Origin: Saturnia japonica | Taxonomy: Eukaryota; Arthropoda; Insecta; Lepidoptera; Saturniidae | Length of the DNA stretch: 64,000 nucleotides | Direction of reading: 5' to 3' | Assembly: GCA_033032175.1 (NCBI GenBank) | Contig: CM065309.1 | Location: forward strand, 7,688,001-7,752,000 | Shown here: one piece after another, positions 34,572 through 46,240 of the stretch | How positions within the stretch are numbered: the stretch's first letter is position 1 | Layout of the letters: each line of letters opens with the position of its first letter | The notes under the pieces: model-generated | What the model was told of the DNA's origin: nothing | The model's input: the letters and a program-made list of their open reading frames with translations, nothing else | Databases searched by the model: none | Position numbers and translations under genes: made by a program

Positions 34572-34696
34572 AGTTCGAAATAAGGATTGTAGGTGGATAC
34601 ATACCGGAGCCGAAATTAATTAAAGCATACAGACCCTTCGCTTTCTTCCTTAAAGAAAAGAATAATATTTTATTTAGTGGAGTCTACAGTTCTTAG
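34572..34696 (+). pseudogene. Serpin B last coding exon (RCL)
   Basis: Phase-1 exon homologous to 15946-16070. Ten base differences give seven amino-acid changes, clustered in the loop (VMIVS versus IRIVG; PRP versus PEP) and at the conserved Asp (now Tyr). GTAC directly follows the stop codon, consistent with a donor into a 3' UTR exon. A matching exon candidate begins at 35613, with AATAAA at 35686-35691. Confidence 0.8.
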
Positions 34697-36405
34697 GTAC
34701 ATGGTGACCATGTACATTAATATTGCATGGTATTTTGACATCTACCTGATAGACATTATGTTTAAAAATACGGTTTTGTATTGATTATCTTTTAAACTAT
34801 TCTTTATTTCGCTTTCTGTTTCATTTTCTAAGCAATACGGTTTAACAAATTCATAGTACAATCAAATAAACTGATAATAAATTATGTTATGATAATTAGC
34901 TATACAATTATATGCAGGTATACATAATTATAATTATTGAGGTAATATAAAAGATTTCAGTTTGTTTTTGTAGATAATGATTTTGATAAAAATGAATTGA
35001 CAATTTGATAAAAACATAAAAATAAAACAGATACACTGTAAGTAAATAATTTAGAAAAAAATATATGGACAAAGAAATGAGTTTATAGTTTTTTAAATTT
35101 ATATTGAGTTTTTTTTTTCATAACCCCTGTTTTATTAATATTTTAAGTAACATCATGTTATGCTTTTTTACTAATATTATTATTATGCATGATAAATTTC
35201 TACTAATTGAGACTAATAAATAATACATAAAATCGGGTAAGTAAAAATAAACAGTGTAAACTAAGTATGCGGTATTATTTATTTACTGAATGGATATCTA
35301 GTCTATAGACTGAAAGTTGAATATGCATAATAGGAAAAATGTATATTTTGATACAACTATACTGAAGTTAAGCCAAAACTGTATTTAACTTTTTGGTGCA
35401 AGTTGTTCCTTAGAATGCTACTATAAAAAATAATTAGTTAATGTTCTATTTTGTAATGACGATTTGATATGTTCAGAAATACTACTGTATTTTAAGGGAA
35501 ATCTTTGAATATAATTATTTTAACATGTTTTATAGATTTAATTGGATGGGCACCTAATCATTCTTTCAAAACTCGTCGAAATACATTTAAAAACATATTT
35601 TATATTTTTCAGATATTCCACTCTCAGTGATATACGAATATTACAATAAATGGAAAAATCATATAAAAAATATGTATTCGATACTAATAAATTATTTAAA
35701 CAGAAGCTGTGCTTTTTTTACGTGGTTTATTTGTACGTAGTCCGGGTTTGGGGTTTGTTCCGGCTCATTACCTCATCTCATTTTTTTTAGAAGTGAAATT
35801 TTTTTCAAATAAATTATCACAACTTACAGCGTTAAGCTACACAACATTGTTAATGTTTCGTTTTAGGTGCATAATATAATATTTGACATCGTTTATCAAT
35901 ATAGTCTTGCAATATTTATAATACCTGAGCAAATCTTTTCCTTTTAATACAAAAAATGTAATAAATAAATAAACACAGGAACAAGACTTACAATTAAATT
36001 TATTTTCTAATAGTTTCCGAGTTAACAGTATCATTAAACTTGAGTTTTATAACAGTGACATTTACTTACCAAGACTTGTGAAAACCCAACAAAAACATAA
36101 ATGTGAAAAAGGAGCCAAGTTCGGTAGAATCGAAGGTAGTCGTTTTCACCGATAAAAGGACTGCAATCTATCAGGTGCGCCAAGTTCCATTGCAGTTCCG
36201 TTAATTATAGCTGTAGGAATGTATGTTTCTCAATTCCTTTAGAAAGCAATTTGTTACTTTCTCTGATATGAGATTTCTAACATGGCAAGTCTAAATTGTC
36301 AATATATTAAAATAAAAAAATTTGACTCCTCTATTTATAAATCACCTTAAATATTTATTGCCAAGTTAGAAATTACATATCAAAGAGAGTAACAAATGAC
36401 TTCAT
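34697..36405 (+). other. Serpin B 3' flank
   Basis: AT-rich flank homologous to 16071-17735. It contains the candidate untranslated exon (35613 to about 35700) and a stretch near-identical to serpin A's flank at about 36040-36365. No gene seen. Confidence 0.6.
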
Positions 36406-37018
36406 TCATCATAATTTCAGTGGAAAGTCGTTCACTGCTAAACATAGGCCTCCCCCCGAGATCGTCACAACGACCGGTACCGTGCTGCCCGCATTCAGCG
36501 ACTTCCCGCAACCTTTACCAGGTAGTCGGACCACCTTGTGGCCGGTCTGCCCACATTGCGTCTTCCAGTATGCGGCCGCCACTCGAGAAATATTCGGCCC
36601 TATCGGCCATCCATTCTACAGCTACGTGGCCCGCCCACTACCATTTAAGTCTAGCTATTGTTAGGGTTATATCGTTGACCTTGGTCCTCCTGCGAATCTC
36701 TTTATTTCTGATTCGATCACGCAGAGAAACTCCGAGCATAGCCAGAGGACTATAGAGGGCCATGTCCCTTTGAGTGACCTTAGGCTTTCTTATCAGGCCT
36801 ATTATAGTTAGCCACCACGTCTCAGCACCATATTTAATCACTGGCAACACACACTGGTTAAAGACTTTCGTCTTGAAACACTGCAGTACTTGGACGATAA
36901 ATTGTTACATAGCTTCCCAAATGCTGCCCAGCCGAATCGGATTCGACGATTAACCTGTTTCTTGAAATTGGATCTACCTAACTGGATAATTTGTCCCAGA
37001 TAAACAAACATAATCATC
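36406..37018 (-). mobile_element. RTE-type LINE, 3' fragment
   Basis: Minus-strand 3' end: CATCATAATTT tail remnant, then AGTCGTTCACTGCTAAACAT and AGGCCTCC, the standard RTE 3' end in reverse. It continues into C-terminal coding sequence (YGAETWWLT, LRDRIRNKEIRRRTKV; QLGRSNFKKQVNRRI at about 36950). Only its last ~25 bases persist in duplication copy 1. Confidence 0.8.
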
Positions 37019-37504
37019 AATCAATACAAACGTATAGTCTCGTGATCTATACGGGAATTAGCCCTACATATAGATGTTTTTCACGATCTTAGACTTCAGA
37101 TACTTAGTTCAAATTACATTAATCGATATTCAGAATCACTGATCCCTTTATTTATTTTTTTCAATATTATTTGAAATATACTGGTCCTTTCAATGCATTA
37201 TTTTAATTTGACATTGTTAATTACATTTGTTTTCTGTGGTTTATATTAGTATTAATTTAATTTTTTTATTATTATTATTAGTAGTGTTTCATACAGTGTA
37301 ATAGCTTGTTTGTACTTTGCTTTATTTTATTTTTTAATTGCATTTGCAATTTTGTATTTTATCAATGTAGTGGGCGCCTATAACTATTATACGCCTTATT
37401 ATAGAACCTATATATGTATTCGCATGTCTGTATTGGGCTTAGAATTAATTATAAAAATTGGTTAAGTATAATATGCGCGCTATTGGCGTTTCTTTAATTA
37501 ATAA
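37019..37504. other. AT-rich insertion inside the RTE fragment
   Basis: About 485 bases interrupt the RTE coding sequence between MDKTK and the YLGQ motif. It has no ORF and a T-rich, ATT-repeat section near 37265-37282. Identity unknown; likely another transposon remnant. Confidence 0.4.
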
Positions 37505-37950
37505 ATAAATAAGCCTTTGTCTTGTCCATGTTCATCCAAAGACCAACTCGTTCAGAGGGTTTATTGAGGTAATTGAGCAGTATACAGAGGTCCTCCATGG
37601 TCTCAGCTAAAACTACTATGTCGTTTATATTGATGCCTAGTCCTTCCCAGACCAGAACCTTGAAAATATCTTCCAGTGCAGCAGTGAACAGTTTAGGAAA
37701 GATAACATATCTTTGTCTGACTCCCCGCTGCAACGAGATAGGTTTCGAAAACTGATCCTGAAGTCGGACTCACATAGTAGCGTTTTCATACGAACACTTC
37801 AATACTTCGATGTACCGGTAGTCAACTTAGCACCGCTAGAGATTGTAGTACAGCCCAGATCTCAATCGAATCGAAAGCTTTCTCATAGTCCACAAACGCT
37901 AAGCAAAGGGACAGGTTCGGAATTTACGGACATGCCAAGAATGATAAAAG
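37505..37950 (-). pseudogene. RTE reverse-transcriptase fragment
   Basis: Minus-strand continuation of the RTE at 36406-37018: RGVRQRYVIFPKLFTAALED, then INDIVVLAETMEDL and WMNMDKTK, with an internal deletion before DIVV. Frameshifted upstream. Not functional. Confidence 0.75.
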
Positions 37951-38450
37951 AGATCCAATCAAAGAGTATTTAATAACCCCAGCACGCCTTTTCATACACA
38001 ATTGCTAGAGCGTTGTAATGTTTCAAATTCAAAAAACGCTCTTGCAATGAATTTGATTTTCTTTGTCCTTGAATTCGATACTTCGCATGTTCTTTTTTTC
38101 GAAAATAATGCCAATATTTCCATGCATGTTTGAGAAAAGCACTATATATGCCTCGGTGGAAATGGCAATTGCCTGTCTCGTATTAGTTAAGTCCTCAGCT
38201 ACGGGTCGGCCTTCAACTCATACTCGACCTGCAATTTCCTATTTCACGGCCTTTGCAATAATGTACTATTGCGGTCTATTTAGGTCTCAAAACGCGTAGA
38301 ATTTATACATTTGCATTTTCTACACAGGTAAGCACAACGCCATAAGACATTCTCCTCCAGTTAACCGTCTTTAATATGAAAAATATACAGCAGGTAATGT
38401 AAAATAAATAAAAATATATAAGAGTGAGTTGAAAAATAAGATTGATTATA
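37951..38450. other. Intergenic sequence
   Basis: AT-rich, with a minor GC patch (38160-38260). No gene, RNA or transposon recognised. Confidence 0.4.
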
Positions 38451-38455
38451 AATTT

Positions 38456-38775
38456 GGGAGTTTTTGGCGGGGTTTTTTCTTCTTTGTTATGGTTTTTATT
38501 TAAATTCATTAACTTAGGTTCTTTGATCCTAATATTGTTGGATTTATGCAAGATATATTTAGTTATCGTCCTTAGGTGAAGTGGATTATAAATATGTGTA
38601 AACTGGAAACATGCATGTTGTAATGTCACAATAACTCCCTAGATGTTTCTAACAAGGGCTCGCCATCATCTTGTTGGACCCACTTTGAATATTAGAAAAT
38701 ACTATTCGTAGTTAGGTTAGGTTTACATTGGCACTGGCAAGTCCTTGATGCGGCGCTAAATCAAGAAGAAGAAGA
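38456..38775 (+). repeat. (GAA)-tailed retroposon, copy 1
   Basis: Starts GAGTTTTTGGCGGGG and ends GGCGCTAAATCAAGAAGAAG. Shares its 5' block, the middle block (CATCATCTTGTTGGACC) and the tail with copies at about 40880-41210 and 43871-44170. A possible short target duplication is ATAAATT on both sides. Confidence 0.65.
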
Positions 38776-40000
38776 AAATAAATTCTTATCTCATGTCAGT
38801 ACAAGCCGTGCTTTATAAAAATAGCTTGAGCCGTTGTAAAAAGATTGGCACGTCAGTGAAGTTGGAATCTAGGAATCAGGACTATAATGCGCTTTCGGCG
38901 TAACTCGTGGAAGCTCTTCTTATAGACTCGTAAATTTCATACTTAATTATTGATAGATACTTATTATATTACTTAGATACACACTTTTATGTGCCTTTTA
39001 CTTACTTTTCAAATATCAAATCAAAGAACATTGTGAATAATAACATACTTTTTTTATAGTCGTAGATATTCGTCTGTGCAAAAATATGCGATATGACATT
39101 TATATTTTGTTATTTATTTGATTTTACAAGTAATATTTCCTGGGACTGTTAATACATTGCTAAGGTTTAGCAAGGTTTCTTAGAAACAGTTTTCCTTGTT
39201 ATCAGTCATAGCTTATGCTATGTTATTACCCGCTGATAATTTTGATTATACATATATATATATAGGTACTGGTATACTGGTGACGTAAGAAATAATAAAT
39301 CAAGAGTATTGCGAACAGTCGCTGCAACAAATTTACAAATCAATTCACGTCATAATATGTGGTAAATCATTTTGAATAGAGCAAACAATAACATCTTATA
39401 ATAGATAGACAATATGCAAATTTGATCTATAAATATTAAAATACATCGTAGGTATACACTGAAAAGAAATTATTTGATGATCAGTACTAAAAACAAAACG
39501 ATAATCTACATATAACAAAAGCAAAATGTTTGTATTATCTTTATTATCCACTAGCTGTGCCCGTGGCTTCGCTCACGTGGACTACAGAATGCCCGCGCGA
39601 ATCTTGCTCCCCCGCTCCCGGCTATTCTAAAAACAAAAATGCTTATTGTGGGTGTTCCTTAGAAGATAGACATATACTCTCCCGGACTCTTTTGTAGAAC
39701 TTTTTAATGCCTATAGTTATGTCATACATTAATTGTAATGTGCTATTATAGATCAAATATATAATCAGCAATGTTTAATATGTTTTAGGAAAAATAACAA
39801 TTCTAGAAGACAATAACTTATGCTACTTATAAGTTTATATATAAAAGAATCCATTTTATGATTTTTGTTTACATAAAATCTCTCGTAATAATGAATATTA
39901 TGGTCAAGTAAGTGAACATTTTTTTTTTGCAACGATTTACCTTGTTACTTAATATATCTAACCATCACAATTGATGACAACATTTTTTTAATCATTATAC
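38776..40000. other. Intergenic sequence with one short repeat
   Basis: AT-rich and without ORFs. At 39551-39583 the box CTAGCTGTGCCCGTGGCTTC plus GCTCACGTGG marks the end of a widespread lepidopteran repeat. An (AT)n run lies at 39250-39264. Nothing else recognised. Confidence 0.5.
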
Positions 40001-40009
40001 ATTTAGCGT

Positions 40010-40315
40010 TGTGGACACAGTCTCACCTGATCTTAAGTGATGATGTGGGCCAAGATGGTAGCACGCTAAGCTAGTGGAAGACTGGCTCACCAAGTGCAGC
40101 TGCAGGATCACACTTATTGGTGCTTGGCGACCAATTTTCATCTTAAGGGTGGTTAGCTAGCCAGGCGGGCATTAGAAAAAGCCCTACCACAATGCTAAGG
40201 TTTCATCACGATGTTTTCCTTCACCGAAAGCTCGGGCTCATTGCAGGCATTCGAACCCGCGTCGATCGACGCGGAGATCCTACACGCCACCAACTGAGCC
40301 ATCATTGCTTATTCA
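40010..40315 (-). repeat. tRNA-derived SINE, copy 1
   Basis: Minus strand carries a near-perfect pol III A box, TGGCTCAGTTGG (40290-40301), and a B box, GGTTCGAATGCC (40246-40257), spaced as in a tRNA. The body is shared with 41745-41895 (TTTCATCACGATGTTTTCCT on the plus strand). Not a functional tRNA, since no complete cloverleaf can be drawn. Confidence 0.75.
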
Positions 40316-40879
40316 TGTATTGCTTAGCTGGCCCATCTAGTTTACCCCCTAATTTGATATTTAAATCCATCACTGACCTATATACTGGCCTATTAACCAA
40401 CAGAGACTAAATTACTGAGTATAATTTTAAAAGATTAAGCTTCTACAAGAAATACAAATTAACTTTATATATTTAATTATTTTTGTTGATTTTTTAAGTT
40501 AAGTAAGTCTGGGGCCTACCATTTATGTAATAATACTTACGTATAGAGGCAAAGTTCGCTTACTTGATAGCTTTTAGGTAGACCCAACAAATTCTCTTAG
40601 CTTCTTTCTCAATCGTAATTAAAGTTAAATGATTATCATGTAGCTCTGGGTAGCAGTTTTAGAAAAATAAAAAATGCGGTTGAGAAAAAAACAACTTGAT
40701 TCACAAAGCACTTAGGTGCTTTAACATAACTAACATTCAGCGTCTATCAATTATTAATTTGATTTTAAAACGGCCAGTTGGTTTTTTACCCACTCTTCCT
40801 AAGGGTTAATTCCGAAATTACAAAGAAAAAATTCATAGCCTTTCTTCTAAAAAAAATTCACACATGAAGTCACACAAGA

Positions 40880-41210
40880 GTTTTGGACGGGATCTTGAAA
40901 TGACATATTGTAGTTTTTAATTGTAATTCATTAATTTAGATTTTTTACCATATATTATGTAATATTGGTTGCATTTTGCGTGATATAGTTTGGTTGTTCT
41001 GCATAAATGACTAGGATTGTAAATATAAACTATAAACATCCATTTTGGGTTTGCACAAGAACTCCCTGGAAAGTTCCAACAAGGGAGCCACCATCTTGTT
41101 GGAATACTGAGATTGTTCTAGAAAGGACACTACATAAACACTTGACAATGGCAGTAATGTTCTTCAACAAAGAGGACTTGTTGCCAAGTTAGAAAGAAAA
41201 AGAAGAAGAC
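40880..41210 (+). repeat. (GAA)-tailed retroposon, copy 2
   Basis: Starts GAGTTTTGGACGGGATCTTG and contains CAAGGGAGCCACCATCTTGT. It ends GAAAAAGAAGAAG. Same family as 38456-38775 and 43871-44170. Confidence 0.65.
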
Positions 41211-41744
41211 TGAAAAACTAAAGGGTTCTTTTACTATCCAGATCACAAAAAATGTAACCCATTATTATATTTATGAGTTTTTTTTAATATTTATCTCAAA
41301 CGCTGGAGAGAAGGGGCGCCACTATCAAGTTTCTGCCCCGATTCGAAAAAATCGTAGATCCAGGGCTATCAGAGATTAGCCAGGGCAAACAGACAGACAG
41401 ATGAAAATTATTACAAAAAATGGGTTTTGTTATAAGTAGCGTATACCTACCAAATTAATATATATTTAGTAAAAAAATATTATTTTGACGTTACAAATAG
41501 ATACTTCAGTTTTGACTTTCAGTCTATAGATTTTACTAATATTTCGTATAGGTATTTAAAAAAAATTAAAACCATCCTTCTGATGTAGTAATAAGATTCC
41601 AAGAATATACACATAATCATATATATCTCAACTGATGTTAAATGACGGTGTGTCCCATGATAGTAAACACGATAAGGGAGGGACTGACTACACATTACAC
41701 ATTGTGCATTATCTGATTGGCTACATATTTTCAACTTGAGGGTG
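41211..41744. other. Intergenic sequence with LINE/SINE-type tail
   Basis: A short GC-rich block with CAGACAGACAGATG near 41390-41404 resembles the 3' tail of common lepidopteran retroposons. The rest is AT-rich; no gene. Confidence 0.4.
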
Positions 41745-41895
41745 GTAGGGAGGGTGAAGTTAGAAAATGCCTCCGTACCACCATGTTATTGTTTCATCAC
41801 GATGTTTTCCTACACCGAAAGCTCAGGCTCGTTACAGAAATTCGAACCCACATCTATCGACGTGATACCCATACACGCTACCACTGAGCCATCAT
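41745..41895 (-). repeat. tRNA-derived SINE, copy 2
   Basis: A shorter copy of the 40010-40315 family. Minus-strand A box TGGCTCAGTGG (41882-41892) and B box GGGTTCGAATTTC (about 41840-41852). Confidence 0.7.
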
Positions 41896-41954
41896 TACAT
41901 CAAAAACTCTAGTTTTCTTTATTACTTTGTCGATTCTAAACAGAAGCTATATTG

Positions 41955-42065
41955 TGCTCTGAGTTTCTTTGCGTGATCTAATCAGAAATGAGGAAATCCG
42001 CATAAGAACTATAGTAACTGACGTAGCTTTAAGAATTTCTAGACTTTCTAGACTAAGAACTATGG
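41955..42065 (+). mobile_element. RTE-type LINE scrap
   Basis: About 100 bases matching the RTE C-terminal coding region (TGCGTGATCTAATCAGAAAT, GAGGAAATCCGCATAAGAAC). Too short and decayed to do anything. Confidence 0.55.
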
Positions 42066-42980
42066 CCTCATTTGGCGATACATAATACAGAAATATTAAA
42101 CAAATTGTTTATTTCTTTAACACATTACATATTAGTCCAGCAATAATCTGATAGCATGGCGTACCAACACAACACTATAAGTAAAATACCCTGCACCACT
42201 CAGCTTCCCAAGATTTATAGGAACATCACTGCCGCATCGCCGCACCGCCACGCTACCGTACGGCGAACGATCGTGTTATTACATGCTATAGAGTATAGAA
42301 TCAGTTGAGAGCCTTCGAATACGTGATGTTACAAAATATTAATCTCGTTGTGAATAGGGCAAGGTTCGGAACTATTCTGCTCAAAAAATATTCGAAAATC
42401 ACGGTTCTAAGGGATGCAACGCCAAGGTCAATTAATTCTTAGTAGATATTTAAAATGTTTTCAAAAATAAGTTTCCTTTACTCTTTCAAAGCTACGGTAA
42501 TAATAAAATTTAACTTAAGAATTTTATCGGCTCAAACAATATAACTTCAATTATCGATTCTATTTCATATTAGTTGTGTACATGTATTAGGCTTATTTTC
42601 TAATTTAAAGAAGACGACCGATAAAAATTACTTTTAAGTATTTCTCCTTTAACTTAGATAAAGTAAATATAATATTTATTAGATTGAATAATTAATTTGT
42701 TTGTTTTTGTGCGTCACCACAATTTTTTCATAACAGTTTATTTTAAAATTATTACTGTTTTCATTTATGTATTAGATAAACGAAAACTATGTGTAACTCC
42801 CAAAACTATTACAATTTTGTAATACAGATTTGCTTAAATAGAAAATTAAAATTCTAAAGTTTTAAAAATGGTAAAAATATTTTTCAGACACAGTGTACCT
42901 AAAATGAATGAGTCGTTTTACAAAATATCTACTCTTGTACGACTCTCGTTTAACTTCATATTGACTAACTTATCAATAAA
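42066..42980. other. Intergenic sequence
   Basis: Mostly AT-rich. A GC-richer block at 42230-42275 is unassigned. No gene or RNA recognised. Confidence 0.4.
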
Positions 42981-42989
42981 AAATAAAAT

Positions 42990-44310
42990 CTCTTAACTTC
43001 AAAATCAATCCGTTGAGAATAGGTAATGGAACACCAAATAATTTAATTAAAATAAAATGAAAGCTACAAACAGCATTATCTACGCACTGTCGCCATTTTA
43101 TAGGTAGCTCATTGTTTCCAGTGCTGAAAAAAAATGTGGGAGCAGTTTGGGCAGCCTCATTGGAATTAAATATTCTTCCTTGCAATAAATTGTCCAAATT
43201 CCGAAAATAGTGGTAATCTATTGGAGCAAGGTCCGGGAAGTATGGGGGGGTGTTGGATACATTCCAACAGCAGTTCCTCTAATTTACCGACCGTTTGTCA
43301 TGAAGTATAGGGTCTAGCGTTGTCCTGAAGCAGCAGTGGGCTAGAAAGCAGTCTCGGTTGTTTAACAGTTAGCTTTTCCATCAAGTTTTGCAATTGTTAT
43401 GGTTATTGTTTGCTAACGTTATTATGGTTTGCCGTTATCGTCTGGCCAGATCTTAGGAAGCTGTAATGTATGACACCAGCACTTGTTCACCAAACACTCA
43501 CCAGTACCTCTACTGAGTCAACCTGCGCTTAGTACAGGATTTGGACGGTTCTCCTGGCTGGGTTCTACCACTGTGATGACCGTTTCCGATTGTCTTATTG
43601 GATCCATTTATCGTCACAAGTTACGATTCAAAATTCCCTCGTTATTGTAACGGTTGAGTAATGTAACGCAGCACTCAATGTAACCAAAAACGTACCATGA
43701 TTTCTTTTACAGTAGCTTCCCATACACATCATTAATCCTTCGAGCTGTGTCTGTAGCGCTGATGCGACGGTGGAACTAATATTCGTAAATAACGCGATAT
43801 TTTAAGTTTTCCATTGTGTGAAAAGAACGATATCAAAGAAAAATCATATGGTGCGAAAACAAATGAATCAATCTTTCTTCTTCTTGTTTTGGCGCCGCAA
43901 AAGCACCTGCCAGTGTTAATGTTTTAAAGTATTAGTAAAATTGTAGTCCAACAAGATGGTGGCCGCCTTGTTAGAACGACCTAGGGAATTTTTGTGGGAT
44001 CCCAGATTGCATACTCTTGGTAAATACTTATAATCCACTTCACTTATACACAAAAACTAAACTATATCACGCAAAACTCCACCAATATTACATAATATAG
44101 GGTCAAAACCTAAGTAAATGAATTAAGAATAAAAACCATAACATGTCACTTCAAGATCCCGCCAAAAACTCAAATGAATCACTAAATTCGAAACTCAAAT
44201 ATACAAGCCTAAATTTGAAATAAATTTGAATTTGGAATTTCTCACCAAACTCTAGCTAGATATTTGAAATCAAATTGGCCAGTTCAACAAAACGCCAATT
44301 TCATATGTAA
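42990..44310 (-). mobile_element. mariner-like transposon B2, interrupted by a retroposon
   Basis: Minus-strand relative of B1. It shares the HTH-region sequence (ACTGTAAAAGAAATCATGGT in reverse, near 43700) and the 5' flank (TGATTCATTTG and ATGAAATTGGCGTTTTG in reverse). Transposase is heavily broken. A (GAA)-tailed retroposon occupies 43871-44170. Confidence 0.7.
43871..44170 (-). repeat. (GAA)-tailed retroposon, copy 3, with target duplication
   Basis: A 300-bp minus-oriented insertion with its GAAGAAGAAGA tail on the left. It is flanked by the 11-bp repeat CAAATGAATCA (43860-43870 and 44171-44181). The uninterrupted target is visible in mariner B1 (TGATTCATTTG, 29213-29223), so insertion boundaries are exact. 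Confidence 0.85.
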
Positions 44311-46240
44311 GGACCTTATATTTTACCCACATTTTAATGTCCTTGGCATATTATCACTATGTACTAAAGCATATTTGTCATACACAAAAGTAATAAATCA
44401 CAATTTTAAGTATCTTCTTAAAAAGGGAAACTTGATTACGTTCTAAAAAATTTTTTGACTGAAATTTCATGGTAACTTAGGATACAAAATATTCATGTAC
44501 TCATTCATCAATTTGTGTACTTTATTATAAACTAGCGGTGTGCCCGCGGCTTCGCACGTGTTTATAGTTACGCAGTAGTTATTTTCATCTCGTAATTTTA
44601 TTTTTACCCATTATGTTGACAATTCGTATGCTGCCGTATCAATCGAGGAATGGCGTGTATTTCCCGTGTACAATTTTCATCAAAATCGGTTAAGAAAAAA
44701 AAATTATGATGGCATATTCGTGATCAGTATCGTTCATATAATATGCCTAACAGGAAATTTTGAGAAGATATTGAATATACAGACAGAACTACAGATTTAT
44801 TAAAATAGATTTTATCAAAATAGCTTAAGAATAAACGAAAATATTTTTATTGGATTTTTTTACTATTTCTTAAATTAATATTGAAATTACTTAAAGCCTA
44901 TCAATTGAACAACGATCACAAGCGTCTCGTGTAGAACGTTTTATGAGAACTAGTCAAGCCATTTTTGAGTTAAATCTGAACATACAGACATAAAAAATAT
45001 TATGCCATATTTGAGATCTATCGGGAAATTTGGAAAGAAATATTACATGTATTAATTAATTCACGACGACGCCTAGCGCCGCCACTGCTACTGCATATAT
45101 AACTACAGTTGCCGTAACCCGACAAACCAAAAAAAAATCATAGATGGGTTTATCACTGTGTGTATGGTATTGTCATTATATGCCATTATGAATCCGACGC
45201 ATTAACCGTCCCAATAAAACTTCAAATATAATTAAAATCATCCTATAGCGTACCGGCCTGCGGCAAGGTTTTTTGCAAAACGTGAAAACCCCTTTATTTC
45301 TTTCTTACCAAAAGCATAAATATGAATTTTCATATCCCTAATAGACATGATGGGTTCTTCATACAAACTTTCATCCAAGTTTTATTTTCACCACATGTGG
45401 AATAACACAATGAAATAATTCACTTGTAGCAAAACTGTTTAATCCAGATAATTTACAATAGGTATATTATCCCTTAGAATATAAAATAAAACAGTAGTTA
45501 TGCCGTACTCCGTAGTTAAGGACTTTAAAAATACTTCAGCCAATCTTAAAAACAATACTGGACTATCATTTCATAGGTGAGTATTAGAAATACAATATAT
45601 TTCTTATTAAGTTTAAGAATGTCAATAAATTAACAAACCAGTTGCTGTTGATAACGATGTCTCTTTATAATTACTGTACATGCGCATAATAAATCTACAA
45701 AGTGTTTGGCTTGGTAGCCAACATTACCGCGTATGTGCGTTGGTGTTCCCATATTTTGTTCTTGCAAATTTGCATCTCAAATTTTCTACCCTTAAAGTTT
45801 TGTTTTCGCTACAAAAAGAACTCTATGTCCTTTTCCAAGGTCCAATCTATCTCTATTTCAAATTTTATCATAATTGGTTCAGCGGTTTAGGCGTGAAAAC
45901 GTAACAAACAGACAGAGTTACTTTCGCATTTATAATATTAGTATGGATCAACTTTTACTTGTTAAAAATACATGTACTTTCAACGATTTTGTATTTTGCT
46001 CGAAAACCTAGCTTCCATTCTGTTTGCCTTCACTCGTATGGCAGTGACGTGACGGTGCCCTTTGATCAGAGTAAACCTAAAGTAAAAATACATTTTTGGA
46101 AGAAACGTCATCTAACTCCTCCAGAGTGTGGGTATATTAATTGATCGACCCATTTATACAAATAAAAAAAATTGGAATAAGAATTAACCTTCGTTTTTGA
46201 AAATCCTTATTTTCAAAGAAATAACTAAGCTAAACAAGTT
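44311..46240. other. Intergenic sequence with retroposon tails
   Basis: Holds a repeat starting CTAGCGGTGTGCCCGCGGC at 44532 and running to a CAGACAGAACTACAG tail near 44790. A second tail, AACAGACAGAGTTACTTTC followed by GCATTTATAATATTAGTATGG, ends near 45949. Neither encodes anything I can recognise. The rest is AT-rich. Confidence 0.5.

Larger units (their letters stand above)
24652..34696 (+). pseudogene. Serpin B, degenerate duplicate of serpin A
   Basis: Exon equivalents: 24652-24795, 25338-25542, 27285-27383, 27726-27866, 28068-28277, 33414-33558 and 34572-34696. Splice sites are all preserved, but the gene is broken three ways. The signal-peptide exon is missing, replaced by an R1-type LINE at 20405. 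Exon 3 is 205 instead of 204 bases because of one extra A (near 25520). Exon 6 has TGA at 28188-28190. In addition the intron before exon 7 holds a mariner and an RTE (together about 4 kb). The RCL would read IRIVGG, giving P1-P1' Val-Gly, and the conserved Asp before Arg-Pro-Phe is Tyr. Sequencing error could explain one lesion but not all three. Confidence 0.88.
20406..36430 (+). repeat. Segmental duplication, copy 2 (serpin B)
   Basis: Partner of 7705-17750. Homology starts in the intron just after the first coding exon (GACAAAAGTATACTGAGC) and runs to the RTE tail at 36430. Divergence is uneven: exon 7 and about 400 bases around it differ at one or two sites, whereas the RCL exon differs at 10 of 125. 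Confidence 0.85.

Noticed and set aside
40246..40301. Functional tRNA gene
   Set aside because: A and B boxes are present, but the rest does not fold into a cloverleaf and the unit is repeated with a SINE body.
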